A model generated the notes under the pieces. The model was not told where the DNA came from, ran no database searches, and saw only the letters and a program-made list of their open reading frames with translations. This document shows, piece by piece, positions 8,662-16,979 of a stretch of DNA of 64,000 nt. Source of the stretch: JACDEA01 sp963742585 (GTDB lineage Bacteria; Actinomycetota; Acidimicrobiia; Acidimicrobiales; JACDEA01). A program made the position numbers and the translations under genes. Within the stretch, counting starts at the first letter, position 1, and each line of letters starts with the position of its first letter. The stretch is from NCBI GenBank assembly GCA_963742585.1, contig CAVUMI010000004.1:62001-126000 (forward strand), in the 5' to 3' direction.

Positions 8662-8787
8662 ATGGTCATCCGCCTCCTGGGCATGTGGTTCGCCAGCTCG
8701 CTCGTTGCCACCCCCTTCATCGCCCTTCTTGTGAAGCGCAACGTCGCGCCGCTGCAGCCTGCATACGTCCACGCTCGCCGCGGTTGA
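8662..8787 (+). CDS. Small single-pass membrane protein (41 aa)
   Basis: ATG 8662 has a strong GGAGG eight bases upstream. The product starts MVIRLLGMWFASSLVATPFI, continues ALLVKRNV and ends in a short polar tail with APLQPAYVH and ARRG. One hydrophobic helix of about 20 residues is followed by a basic stop-transfer, so it should be a bitopic inner-membrane peptide. No family recognised. It follows the aldolase by 41 bases and its stop overlaps the -35 of the ArsR promoter. Confidence 0.55.
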   Translation: MVIRLLGMWFASSLVATPFIALLVKRNVAPLQPAYVHARRG

Positions 8788-8811
8788 CAATCATTCACTG
8801 ATGCGTTAACT
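8784..8811 (+). promoter_or_regulatory. Promoter of the ArsR-family gene, likely leaderless transcript
   Basis: TTGACA at 8784-8789 is a perfect -35. TTAACT at 8806-8811 (16-base spacing) is a reasonable -10. Transcription would then begin about 8818-8823, at or next to the GTG start 8823, which has no Shine-Dalgarno sequence. That suggests a leaderless mRNA, common in actinobacteria. An autoregulatory ArsR site would be expected within this AT-richer 30-base stretch. Confidence 0.5.
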
Positions 8812-8822
8812 ATTGCGCGGAC

Positions 8823-9155
8823 GTGAGTGAGCTCGATCTGGACTCCACGCTGGCCGCCTTGGCGGACCCCACCCGTCGACGGGTGATCGACCTTCTACGC
8901 GACGGACCGAAGCGGGCCGGCGAACTGGCATCGACCACGAAGATGAGCGCGCCGGCCATGAGCCGGCATCTGCGCGTGCTGCGGGACACCGGTCTGGTCG
9001 AGGCCGAGGGTGTCGACGACGACGCCCGCCTCCGCGTGTACCGCCTCCGCCGAGAGCGCTTCGTCGCGCTTCAAGCATGGCTCGATCAGGTTCAGGCGTT
9101 CTGGGCTGAGCAACTCGGCGCGTTCAAAGGTCACGTCGAGCGGCGCAAGGCCTAG
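8823..9155 (+). CDS. ArsR-family winged-helix transcriptional regulator
   Basis: Intact 110-residue protein. STLAALADPTRRRVIDLLRD (residues 8-27) and RAGELASTTKMSAPAMSRHL give the ArsR helix-turn-helix, followed by RVLRDTGLVEAEG and the wing LRVYRLRRERF. It lacks the metal-binding ELCVC-type motif, so it belongs to the non-metal ArsR branch often paired with SRPBCC or metabolic genes. The C-terminal helix LQAWLDQVQAFWAEQLGAF is probably for dimerisation. It lies 15 bases before the SDR gene, presumably in the same transcript. Confidence 0.88.
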   Translation: MSELDLDSTLAALADPTRRRVIDLLRDGPKRAGELASTTKMSAPAMSRHLRVLRDTGLVEAEGVDDDARLRVYRLRRERFVALQAWLDQVQAFWAEQLGAFKGHVERRKA

Positions 9156-9170
9156 CCCTACAGTGGGCCG

Positions 9171-10098
9171 ATGAGCCGCTGGAGAGCTGAGGACATCCCC
9201 GACCAGACGGGTCGCACCGTCCTGATCACCGGAGCCAACAGCGGCCTGGGCCTACGAAGCGCCGAAGCGTTGGCCGCCAAGGGCGCGCGGGTGCTCCTCG
9301 GGTGCCGCAACGAGACCAAGGCGAAGGTCGCACGCGATGACGTGGCCGCCCAGGCGACCGGGCCCGAGCCCGAGGTGGTGCGCCTCGATCTGTCCGACCT
9401 CGGCTCCGTGCGCGCCGCGGCCGAGCAGGTCGACACGATGGTCACCGGTCTCGACGTGCTCATGAACAACGCCGGCGTGATGGCGATACCCAAGGCGCAC
9501 ACCGCGGATGGCTTCGAGATGCAGTTCGGCACGAACCACCTCGGCCACTACGCGCTCACCGCGCGCCTGATGCCTGCGCTGCTGCGAACCGACGTCCCGC
9601 GCGTCGTCACGACCTCGTCGACGGCCCACCGCACCGGCAAGATGCGTTGGGACGACCACCACTGGCAAAGCGGCCGCTACTCCAAGTGGCTCGCGTACGG
9701 TCAGTCGAAACTGGCCAACCTGCTGTTCATGTACGAACTCGATCGCCGCGCGAGAGGCCGGCGCGCCTCTCGTGTCGGCGGCGGCCCACCCTGGTTACGC
9801 GGCGACGCACCTGCAGGCGGCGGGCCCGCAGGCGAGCGGGAACCGCATCATGGGCGTGGTGTGGGGCGGGCTCAACCGTGTCGTCGCGCAGAGCGACAAG
9901 ATGGGCGCGCTGCCCCAGCTGTACGCGGCAACGATGCCCGATGTCGTCGGCGGTCAGTACTACGGCCCCGACGGCCCCTTCGAGGCTCGCGGCGGTCCCA
10001 AGGTGGTCCCGTCAGCGGGCGCCAGTCGCGACGCGGATGCCGCGCGCAGGCTGTGGGAGCGATCGGAAGGGCTGACCGGAGTAGCGCTGAGCTTCTAG
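9171..10098 (+). CDS. Short-chain dehydrogenase (retinol dehydrogenase-like), frameshifted
   Basis: NAD(P)-dependent SDR. ATG 9171 leads to TVLITGANSGLGLRSAEALA (TGxxxGxG cofactor loop), DLSDLGSV, NNAGVMAIP, the catalytic Ser in RVVTTSSTAHRTG, and YGQSKLAN with Tyr and Lys. A one-base shift near 9765 separates this from SAAAHPGYAATHLQAAGPQA and the C-terminus ending GLTGVALSF. About 308 residues, as in the WW-oxidoreductase/protochlorophyllide-like SDR group. It ends one base before the convergent small gene on the other strand. Confidence 0.85.
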
Positions 10099-10287
10099 CT
10101 ACACCGGCGCGTCGGGTGAGATGTCGCCCTCGTCGCGACGCACTTCGCGCTCCGCTTCCTGCACCTGGGCGGGGTCGTGCGGGTCGCCGCCGGCCGCGAC
10201 GACCCGACCCTCGGCTTCGACGTGACGGTCGCCGGTTGCCCAGCCAAGGATCTGCCTCAGCTTCCCCTTGCGCTTGCGCTCAGCCAT
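10099..10287 (-). CDS. Small hydrophilic protein (62 aa), weakly CsbD-like
   Basis: Starts MAERKRKGKLRQILGWATGD and continues RHVEAEGRVVAAGGDPHDPA with a strongly acidic C-terminus (RRDEGDISPDAPV). The GKLRQILGWATGDRHVEAEG section resembles the short repeat of CsbD-like stress proteins, but the match is short. The reading frame is clean and overlaps the preceding membrane protein gene by 31 bases, in an operon-like arrangement. Confidence 0.5.
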   Translation of the reverse strand: MAERKRKGKLRQILGWATGDRHVEAEGRVVAAGGDPHDPAQVQEAEREVRRDEGDISPDAPV

Positions 10288-10904
10288 GGGGCGAGCCTAG
10301 GTGCTCGCGGCGGCGCACCAGCGACTACCAGCCACACCGCCGCGGTGAGGGCACCGCACGTGTTGAACACCAGATCCCATCCGGTGTTCTGGAGATCGCC
10401 CACGAACGCGTCGGCAAACCGCTGCGCGGAGAGAAACTCGAACGCTTCGTTGCCGGCGCCGAAGCCGAGCGCCATCAGGGCGGCGACGAGCGCCCGGGCC
10501 ATCGCTGATGGTCCCGGTGCGAACATGTGGCCGAGCAACTGCCAGCAGGTGACAACGACGACCGCGCTGGTTGCGAAGTGCACCAGCTGGTCGTACTTGA
10601 GCACGGGCTCGACCAGCCACGTCTCGTAGAAGATCGGCGCGCCGGAGTCGGGCGATGCCAACAGTCCACCGACCATGTGGAGCGCGCCGCAGACCGACAG
10701 CGCCCACAGGGTCGCGGGTGGGAACGGGTATTTCTGATGCGTCCGCTGGATGACCCAGGCAAGAAGGCCCACCACAATGAAGTAGGCGATGAATCGCCGG
10801 CTGCCCTGCGCCGCGCCGAACGCGGCGAACGCGAACACGTAGCCCCACGTGAAGGTAGACAGCCCATTTCTCCCGATCGCCTTCCGGCTCCGCCTCCGGC
10901 TCAC
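10257..10904 (-). CDS. Multi-pass membrane protein, YjdF/DUF2238-like
   Basis: About 215 residues with roughly five to six hydrophobic segments: WGYVFAFAAFGAAQG, FIAYFIVVGLLAWVIQ, LWALSVCGALHMVGGLLA, FATSAVVVVTCWQLLGHMF, MARALVAALMALGFGAGNEA, and WDLVFNTCGALTAAVWLVV. The YDQLVHF and GNEAFEF...GDLQNTGWDLVFN regions resemble the inner-membrane YjdF (DUF2238) group. The annotated GTG 10904 overlaps the upstream stop, but its first codons lie in a dispersed intergenic repeat, so the true start may be further in, perhaps with an indel. Function unknown. Confidence 0.62.
   Translation of the reverse strand: MSRRRSRKAIGRNGLSTFTWGYVFAFAAFGAAQGSRRFIAYFIVVGLLAWVIQRTHQKYPFPPATLWALSVCGALHMVGGLLASPDSGAPIFYETWLVEPVLKYDQLVHFATSAVVVVTCWQLLGHMFAPGPSAMARALVAALMALGFGAGNEAFEFLSAQRFADAFVGDLQNTGWDLVFNTCGALTAAVWLVVAGAPPRAPRLAPWLSASARGS
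10874..10904 (-). repeat. Dispersed intergenic element, copy 1 (GTGAGCCGGAGGCG type)
   Basis: Read leftward, the sequence begins GTGAGCCGGAGGCGGAGCCG immediately at the stop of the upstream gene and continues GAAGGCGATCG. The copy at 62242-62282 differs at only two of about 32 positions. Related, looser copies occur near 45351-45385 and 50833-50870. Confidence 0.55.
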
Positions 10905-11659
10905 TTTGATTCACGACCTTGCCGCATACCGGCACGGAAGATCGCCGCACCCACGCCCGCCGCCACCAGGACGAGCATGAGCAACCCCACCGTGGCCAGC
11001 ATCCACTGGCGCACGCGGCTGTTCAGCGATTCGCGGGAGATCACCCGGTTGTCGTTGTTGACCACGATCACCTGATCGATGTCGTTGCTCGTGGACGCAC
11101 CGGTGTCGACGTTGATGTTGGGACCCGGGGGCAGCACGACGACGCGGCCGTCGGGGAGGCGGGCACCGGCGGGGTCATCGGTCGGTCGGATGCGAAAACA
11201 CTGCGCCCCCGCCTGAACGTCGTCTGGACAGCTGGCGGGCTTGGCCTGGTCGACACGGTCTGGCGGGATCGACGGCGGCGCGGTCTGCGGCACCGGCCTG
11301 GTGCCGCCGCCAGGAGTGGTGCCGCCCGGGGGCGCCGTTCCGCCAGAAGGCGTGGTGCCCCCGCCCGGCGTGGTGCCCCCGGTTCCGCCGCCACCGCCGC
11401 CGGAGCCCTCAGAGCCGCCGCTCGACCCGTCGTTGTCCGACGTGCCGGATGAGCCGTTGTCATCCGAGCTTCCCGAGGATCCGTCGTTGTTACCGGAGTT
11501 GCCACTGTTACCGCTGCTGCCGCTGTTGTTGCCGCTGCCGCTATCGCCCCCGCCTGAATTCGAGCCGCCCGTGGTCTGGGCCAGCTGCGCCCGTCCACCG
11601 TCGACCCGGGTCCAGTGTCCGAGGGCGGCCGAGGCCAGCACAATCGCCACCAGGAGCAC
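10901..11659 (-). CDS. Secreted or anchored protein with long Gly/Ser/Asn linker and C-terminal membrane helix
   Basis: About 252 residues. The N-terminal hydrophobic segment VAIVLASAALGHW acts as signal or anchor; the start at GTG 11659 is uncertain because ATGCGGGCCCGGC just upstream would supply a better start if one base is lost. Residues 30-130 are low complexity (Ser, Gly, Asn and Asp repeats, then TTPGGGT-type units). A compact domain follows (CPDDVQAGAQCFRIRPTDD, RVVVLPPGPNINV), then VNNDNRVISRESLNSRV and a final helix WMLATVGLLMLVLVAAGVGA with a basic tail. No family recognised; surface-exposed architecture. Confidence 0.6.
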   Translation of the reverse strand: MLLVAIVLASAALGHWTRVDGGRAQLAQTTGGSNSGGGDSGSGNNSGSSGNSGNSGNNDGSSGSSDDNGSSGTSDNDGSSGGSEGSGGGGGGTGGTTPGGGTTPSGGTAPPGGTTPGGGTRPVPQTAPPSIPPDRVDQAKPASCPDDVQAGAQCFRIRPTDDPAGARLPDGRVVVLPPGPNINVDTGASTSNDIDQVIVVNNDNRVISRESLNSRVRQWMLATVGLLMLVLVAAGVGAAIFRAGMRQGRESK

Positions 11660-11683
11660 GCCGGGCCCGCATGGCCGGTGACG

Positions 11684-11929
11684 CTAGGCCAGGCCGCGGT
11701 GGGCGAGCAGTTCGAGGCCGAGAGCCGCCAGGCCTCGGGGAAGACCGGTGCGCTGTGCGGCTTCCGCGATGTCTATCGAAGCGATATCGATCGCCTGGCG
11801 CCCGACGGCGGGGAAGGCGGCGAGGAGGGTGAGCTCCTCCTCGCTGAGCACTTCCCGCGCCGTGCGTGCGCAAGCTGCCGGTCGAACGGTCGTGCGACAG
11901 AACCTGGTTTGCTGGTCTGATCTGGGCAC
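11684..11929 (-). CDS. Small hypothetical protein (about 80 aa)
   Basis: An open frame 24 bases upstream of the Gly/Ser-rich gene and in the same direction. The part from AREVLSEEELTLLAAFPAVG to LGLELLAHRGLA has actinobacterial amino-acid usage and helical character. The N-terminal 25 residues lie over a repeat-like sequence, so the start is doubtful (GTG 11929, or an internal GTG at the V of EVLSEEE). No homology recognised; it could be non-coding. Confidence 0.3.
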   Translation of the reverse strand: MPRSDQQTRFCRTTVRPAACARTAREVLSEEELTLLAAFPAVGRQAIDIASIDIAEAAQRTGLPRGLAALGLELLAHRGLA

Positions 11930-11968
11930 TTGTCGCCTTCCGTTCTGTCTAGAGGTATGTAGCCCGTT

Positions 11969-12004
11969 GGGACTAGGTCCGTATCGGATGATGTGACTAG
12001 TGCC
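11969..12004. promoter_or_regulatory. Tandem GGGACTAG boxes upstream of the SRPBCC gene
   Basis: GGGACTAGGTCC (11969-11980) and GTGACTAGTGCC (11993-12004) share GxGACTAGxxCC, followed by GTA or TTA, and start 24 bases apart. The first contains a perfect GGAC-TAG-GTCC inverted repeat. They resemble the half-site pattern of NarL/DosR-type response regulators (GGGACT...AGTCCC) with a shorter centre. They lie 45-80 bases before ATG 12049. Confidence 0.4.
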
Positions 12005-12048
12005 TTAGGAATCCGCACAACCTTTTTTCGGGAATTACCGTCCGCTCC

Positions 12049-12565
12049 ATGCGCTATGCCGACGGCCCCATCGTCGAGGTCGAGACGGAAGTGGCCGCCC
12101 ATCCGGCCCGGGTGTGGGCGCTGGTGACCGACATCGATCTGCCCGCCCGCTTCTCCAGCGAGTTCCAGGGAGCGGAATGGGAGGACGGCGTGACCGGCGC
12201 AGCGGTGGGCGCCCGGTTCACCGGCCGCAACAGCCACCCGGCGATCGGCGATTGGGAGACGCAGCCGCTAGTTGTCGACTGCGAGCCCGAGCGCAGCTTT
12301 GCCTATGTGATCGGCGACCCCGAGCGACCATCGGCGACCTGGCGGTTCGAGTTGGAGGAGCGGCGGACCCCGGACCCTGCTCCGCTACGTGGCTCGCATG
12401 GGGCCGGGTCCCTCGGGTTTGACGCCGGCCATCGAAGCCCAACCCGACAAGGAGGAGCGCATCGTTGCGCGCCGGCTCGACGAGTGGCGGACCAACATGC
12501 AGGCCACGGTCGATGGCATCAAGTCGATCGCCGAGGGCCCGAGCGGCCCTCTGAGCGGGAGATAG
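12049..12565 (+). CDS. SRPBCC (START/Bet v1-fold) family protein, frameshifted
   Basis: ATG 12049 gives VEVETEVAAHPARVWALVTD then IDLPARFSSEFQGAEW, GARFTGRNSHPAIGDWET and ERSFAYVIGDPERPSATWRF, the helix-grip fold with a hydrophobic ligand cavity. One shift near 12372 connects to TLLRYVARMGPGPSGLTPAI and RRLDEWRTNMQATVDGIKSI, ending GPLSGR. About 170 residues, normal. Probably binds or modifies a lipid or polyketide-like ligand. Six bases separate it from the LLM gene, so the two are likely co-transcribed. Confidence 0.8.
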
Positions 12566-12571
12566 GGCCGA

Positions 12572-13601
12572 GTGAAAACGGCTATCTCCTTGGCCGCCGA
12601 GGGCGGGAAGTGGAGCGACCTCGTCGACTTCGTCGTCGAGGCGGAACGGCTCGGGGTCGACATGTGCTGGGTCGCCGAAGCGTGGGGTTGCGACGCGCCG
12701 ACGCCGATCGCCTACCTCGCGGCCAAGACCGAGCGCATGCTGCTCGGCTCCGGGATCATGCAACTCGGCGTGCGCACCCCGGCGATGACCGCGATGACGG
12801 CCATGACGCTGGCCCGCGTTTCCGACGGTCGTTTCCTTCTCGGTCTGGGGACATCGGGCCCGCAGGTCATCGAAGGACTGCACGGCGTCCCGTTCGCCCA
12901 CCCGTTGGGCCGGATGCGCGAGACCATCGAGATCATCCGCAAGGTCTTCGCCGGCGAGAAGGTGACCCACGACGGCAAGCACTTCCAGCTCCCGCGCGCC
13001 GGCGGCGAGGGCAAGGCACTGCGGCTGAGCCAGCCGGCCAACACCGCGATCCCTATCTACCTCGCCACGCTTTCGCCGAAGTTGTTGGAGCTCACCGGCG
13101 AGTTGGCCGACGGCTGGCTCGGCACCAGCTTCGTCCCCGAAGCGGCGGGCGGCAGTCTCGACTACATCGCACACGGCGCGGCGAAGGCCGGGCGTTCCCT
13201 CGCTGACATTGACATCAGCCAGGGCGCCGAGGTGGCGTTCGGCGACGACGTCGATGCGATGGTGGCGGCCCGCAAGCCTGGCCTTGCCTTCAGCCTGGGC
13301 GGCATGGGCTCGGCCACCACCAACTTCTACAACGACGCCTACGCGCGCCAGGGGTTCGCCGAGGTCGCCGCCGAGGTGCAGCGACTGTGGGTGGACGGGC
13401 GGCGCGATGACGCGGCCCGCGGCCGTCCCCGACGAGATGGTGCTGGCCACCACGCTGATCGGGACTGAAGCCATGGTCCGCGATCGGCTCCGGGTGTGGC
13501 GCGAGGCGGGTATCACCACGATCCGGTTGTACCCGGCCGGCAAGACACCCGACGAGCGGCTGTCGACCCTGGCCCGCGCGCTCGAACTCGTCAGGGAGTG
13601 A
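12572..13601 (+). CDS. LLM-class (F420-dependent family) oxidoreductase, frameshifted near 3' end
   Basis: GTG 12572: MKTAISLAAEGGKWSDLVDF, then LGVDMCWVAEAWGCDAPTPI, KTERMLLGSGIMQLGVRTPA, FLLGLGTSGPQVIEGLHGVP and ETIEIIRKVFAGEKVTHDGK, matching the mycobacterial F420-dependent LLM group. A shift near 13420 joins AAVPDEMVLATTLIGTEAMV to the C-terminal helix ending ALELVRE. About 342 residues. It ends inside the 3' end of a second LLM gene on the opposite strand (11-base overlap). Confidence 0.85.
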
Positions 13602-14475
13602 CCTTGGCGATCACAGAATCGGCGAAGCCCCGGAGCGCGTCGATCTTCTGCTGAAGCGTTTGGTGTCCTGCTCGACGGCGTAGGGCCAGCGGAAGCCGAC
13701 GATGGCGTCGGTGACCCCGAGGTCTTCGAGACGCTTGACGCCGTCGGGCGTGTAGGCGTCGGCCGAGATCACGTGGATCTCGAACGGCTTGGACGGCGGT
13801 GCCGTACTCGTCCCGCAGTTGTTGCAGCCGCGTCAAGCAGGCCGGGCAGGTCGGCCGGATCGCCGCCGCCGTGCATCCAGCCGTCGCTGCCACGCGCGCG
13901 GCCCGCTTGAGCGCGGCTTCGTGGTGGCCGCCGATGACGATCGGTATCGGCGGCCGTCGGCACCGGCGTCATCTTGATCGGGGGCAGGTCGAAGATCTCG
14001 CCGTGGTACTCGAAGAAGCCCTCGCTGGTGAGCCCGCGGAGGATGTCGATGGCCTCGTCCATGCGCTTGCCCCGCTTCGCCCACGGCACGCCGGTGAGCT
14101 CGTAGTCCTCGGGCCACGGGCTGGTGCCGACGCCGAGCACGAGGCGGTTGTCGGTGAGCACCGCGACCGATGCCGCCTGCTTGGCCAACAGCACCGGCGA
14201 GCGGATCGGCAGCTTGATGACGAACGTGGTGAAGCGCAGTCGCGACGTCACCGCGCCCATCGCGGCGATCAGCGCGAACGGATCGAGGAACGGCTTGTCC
14301 TCGAGGAACTCCCGGCTGCCGTCCGGGTTGTACGGGATAGGTGGAGTCGGACTCCTTGGGGTAGGCGATGCTGTCGGCGATCGTGATGGAGTCGTAGCCC
14401 GCGTCCTCGACTGCCTGCGCGAGCGGCAGCCAGAATCGCCGGGTCGATCATCGCCTCCGCGTAGGTGAACCTCAC
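13591..14475 (-). CDS. LLM-class (F420-dependent family) oxidoreductase, frameshifted
   Basis: GTG 14475 overlaps the SnoaL stop. Pieces read VRFTYAEAMIDPA, LAQAVEDAGYDSITIADSIA, FLEDKPFLDPFALIAAMGAV, LVLGVGTSPWPEDYELTGVP, RMDEAIDILRGLTSEGFFEY, a strand PIPIVIGGHHEAALKRAARV, and the C-terminus LGVTDAIVGFRWPY to SVIAKVTP. Four or more single-base shifts, mostly in the last 600 bases. About 294 residues, as in the TIGR03619-type group. Forms a leftward run with the SnoaL and lipase genes. Confidence 0.8.
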
Positions 14476-14964
14476 GCGGGCAGTTCGCTCTGACCGTCGG
14501 TGCCCCACCAACTCGCGGTGAGCTTGCGGCCCGGGCCGATCGAGCGGCTCGATCTCCTCGAACGTGCGCTTGTACGCGGTGCGGCTGATTCGCCACGCGC
14601 CGTCGACCTTCTCGTACTCGTCGGTGTAGAACGCGGCGCCGCGCACCGTCACCCCGAAGCCGCCGACGAGCACCGTGTCCTCGAGCGCCCAAGTGCCGAC
14701 GGCGTGGGTCGCGTCGACCAGGTCGATCTCGGGATGGTGCAGCCGGTGGCTGCTCAAGAACGTTTCGTCGCCCATCGTGCGGACGAGGAAGCCGACGATC
14801 GCGTCGCGGCCCTCGTGGTGGTACTTGCCGCCGCTGTACGACGAGACCGCGTCCTCGGTGAAGCAGTCGACGATCTCGTCCCACAGCTTCTGGTCGAGGC
14901 AGCGCACGTACTTGTACTTGACGCGCTTGATCGCCTCGATCTCGACGAGGTCGTCAGGGGTCAT
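14472..14964 (-). CDS. SnoaL/NTF2-like protein
   Basis: ATG 14964 overlaps the lipase stop (ATGA). The cone-shaped alpha+beta fold is visible: DLVEIEAIKRVKYKYVRCLD, WDEIVDCFTEDAVSSYSGGK, RDAIVGFLVRTMGD, VDATHAVGTWALEDTVLVGG, GAAFYTDEYEKVDGAWRISR and TAYKRTFEEIEPLDRP. A shift near 14525 leads to GRKLTASWWGTDGQSELPA and the stop. About 163 residues. Family members are hydratases, isomerases or ligand-binding proteins; the neighbours do not decide the role. Confidence 0.8.
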
Positions 14965-15741
14965 AGCCACGCGTTGACCCACTCGACGATCGTGCCGATC
15001 ACGTCGTCCTTCTCGGGCTCGTTGAGGATCTCGTGGTACAGCCCGGGCCAGAGCTTCAGCGTGATGTCGGTCGACGACACCATCGAGGCGATGTCCTCGC
15101 TGGCCTGGAAGGGCACCAGGGCGTCCTGGTCGCCGTGCATGACGAGGACGGGCAGCGTGATGTGCACGCAGGCGATCGCGCACACCCGGTATGTCACCGA
15201 AGGCGTTGATCATCGACCGCGGCATCGGGCCCAGGTAGTTGAGCGGGTCGTTCTCGTAGTCCTTGACGACGTCGGGATCGCGGGACACCAGCGGGCCGAG
15301 CGGCATCGCAGGAATCTCCTCGAGGTCCTTGAGCGCCTCGAGCAAGGGCGACACCGCTACCGCCGCGCCCGAGAGGATCAGGCCACGCAGCCGATCCTGG
15401 TGCTCCTCGGCGTAGGCGGTAGCGATCAGCCCACCCATCGAGTGGCCGAGCAGGAACACGGGTCCGGCGGCCTCGACGAGATCGACGAACGCGTCGAGGT
15501 TGGCCACGGCCCGGGTGAGCGAACCGATGCTGGCCCGCTCGCCCTCGGACTGACCGTGACCGAAGTGATCGAGCGCCCAGGTTGTGAATCCGGCCGCAGC
15601 GAAGGCGTCGCCCACGTGCTCGTAGCGGCCGCTGTGCTCGGCGTAGCCGTGCGCGAGCACGATCGCCGCCCGCGGCGCGCCGGCGTCCCACACCCGGTAG
15701 TACAGCTGGCCGTCCTGGAACCGCCCCTCGCGAGAAGTCAT
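14961..15741 (-). CDS. Alpha/beta hydrolase, monoacylglycerol-lipase-like, one frameshift
   Basis: MTSREGRFQDGQLYYRVWDA then AAIVLAHGYAEHSGRYEHVG (the HGxxEHSGRY signature of monoglyceride lipases), WALDHFGHGQSEGERASIGS, nucleophile Ser in LLGHSMGGLIATAYA, and after a shift near 15190 LPVLVMHGDQDALVPFQASE (Asp) and LWPGLYHEILNEPEKDDV (His). About 260 residues, cytoplasmic. Probably hydrolyses monoacylglycerols or related esters. First gene of the leftward SnoaL-LLM run. Confidence 0.87.
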
Positions 15742-15760
15742 GCCCGCGAAGGGTAGTGAG

Positions 15761-15905
15761 CTAGCCGCCGTCTGCGGCCGCCTGCACCGCGGCGAGATCG
15801 AGCGTCTTCATCTCCATCATCGCCTTCATGGCGCGATTGGCGCGTGCGGGGTCGGGATCGAACAGCAGCTTGTCCATCGCCTCCCGCGATCGGTAACGGC
15901 ACATT
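15761..15905 (-). pseudogene. C-terminal remnant of a PhnB-like VOC protein
   Basis: The leftward frame reads EAMDKLLFDPDPARANRAMK then AMMEMKTLDLAAVQAAADGG and stops at TAG 15763-15761. This is the characteristic last 40 residues of the PhnB/DUF1428-like branch of the VOC superfamily. Nothing upstream of about 15905 continues the protein; instead a long palindrome begins at 15922. The 5' three quarters of the gene are gone. Confidence 0.6.
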
Positions 15906-15921
15906 CCGGATGGTGGTCGCT

Positions 15922-15970
15922 GACTTCTGGACACTTTTCGCCCTCCCAGGGCGATAAGTGTCCAGAAGTC
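15922..15970. repeat. 49-bp palindromic element at a double gene truncation
   Basis: Left arm 15922-15944 (GACTTCTGGACACTTTTCGC and CCT), loop CCC, right arm 15948-15970 (AGGGCGATAAGTGTCCAGAA and GTC). The 23-base arms differ at one position. A related half (TCTGGGCACTTGTCGCC) occurs at about 11927-11943. The element sits exactly between two divergently oriented genes that have both lost their 5' ends. It resembles a small palindromic repeat or MITE core. Confidence 0.7.
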
Positions 15971-16464
15971 GGGCGCGGGGACGTCCTCGCCACCGCGGCG
16001 AGGCTGCCGAGCAGCAAGCGCGTTGGACGCCCGAGGGTCGGCTGCTGCCGATCATCGGGATCATCAACCACCTCACCCACATGGAGTGGCGCTGGGTGGA
16101 GGGTCGCTACCTCGGCTCCGAGTTCCCGACGCGGACTGAGGAGGTCGTCGTCGCCGACGACACCTCGCTCGAGACTGTGATCGCCGGGTACCGGGAGCGC
16201 GAGCGACGTACCGAGGAGGTGCTGCGCGCCGCGCCGACCCTCGACGTCCCGTGCCTTGGCCGCGAGGGCGACGGCCCGCCCGCCCACGAGTTGATCGGCC
16301 TCCCGAAACCCATCACACTGCGCTGGGTCGTCCTGCACATCATCGAGGAGACCGCCCACCACGCCGACTCAACCCGCGAGCTGCTCGACGGCGCCAAGAT
16401 GCGCGCGCGTAACAGCTACACGTGGGTTGAGATGCCGACCCCGCCCCGGGTATCCGCGCCGTAG
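15958..16464 (+). pseudogene. DinB/DUF664-like protein with replaced N-terminus
   Basis: From about residue 18 the protein is a clean DUF664 member: QARWTPEGRLLPIIGIINHL with metal-ligand His, THMEWRWVEGRYLG, TRTEEVVVADDTSLETVIAG, and RWVVLHIIEETAHHADSTRE (second and third His). These four-helix proteins include thiol- (mycothiol-) dependent transferases. The native first 40 or so residues are missing, and the frame runs back into the right arm of the palindrome, where a GTG could act as a start. The fold probably lacks its first helix. The end overlaps the convergent VOC gene by 49 bases. Confidence 0.65.
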
Positions 16465-16924
16465 CGCGCCTTTTCCTTGGCGATGTCGAGGGGCTTGACC
16501 GTTGCCTTGCTGTCGCGTACGTCGTCGTCGAGTCGGTCGGCCGGTACGAGCCAACTCAGCTCGAACTCGATGCCGTCGGGGTCGCGCCCGTAAAGCGCCT
16601 TGGTTGAGGCGTGGTCGCTGGCGCCGACGAGCGCGCCCGCGCGGTGAGTGCCTGCTCCAGCCGCTCGAGCTCGGCGAGGGTGTCGATCTCCCAGGCCAAG
16701 TGGTAGAGCCCGACCGCGGTTGTACCGGCCGGCGACGCGGCGGCGTCGGCGCCGATCGAGAACAGTCCCAGGTCGTGGTCGTTGGTCGACCCGGCGGCCT
16801 GCATGAACACCGCGCCGGGCGTGGCCATGACCTGGCGGAAGCCGAGCACGTCGGCGTAGAACGCGGCGGAGCGCTCGGCGTCCCTGACGTAGAGCACGGC
16901 GTGGTTCAAACGGGTGATCGGCAT
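16416..16924 (-). CDS. VOC (glyoxalase/dioxygenase fold) protein, one frameshift
   Basis: ATG 16924: MPITRLNHAVLYVRDAERSA AFYADVLGF is the first beta-alpha-beta-beta-beta module with a metal-ligand His, followed by GAVFMQAAGSTNDHDLGLFS and GLYHLAWEIDTLAELERLEQ. A shift near 16640 joins GALVGASDHASTKALYGRDP and DGIEFELSWLVP, the second module with Glu ligand. An unusual 45-residue tail (VRDSKATVKPLDIAKEKARY and on) follows. About 169 residues. Probably a metal-dependent lyase or dioxygenase. Confidence 0.82.
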
Positions 16925-16979
16925 GCTGTCTCCAACACTCGGCGGGGTACAGGGATTCCTACCCACATACGCTGACGGA

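Noticed and set aside
7588..8790. Long minus-strand open frame of 400 codons
   Set aside because: It lies entirely opposite the recognised amidohydrolase and aldolase genes and has no homology or ribosome-binding site; high-GC shadow.
8118..8801. Arg-rich plus-strand frames across the catabolic operon and elsewhere
   Set aside because: Arg/Ala/Pro-only composition typical of wrong-frame translation in high-GC DNA.
11241..11681. Proline-rich plus-strand open frame
   Set aside because: It is the reverse complement of the Gly/Ser-rich linker of the minus-strand secreted protein and has no start signal.
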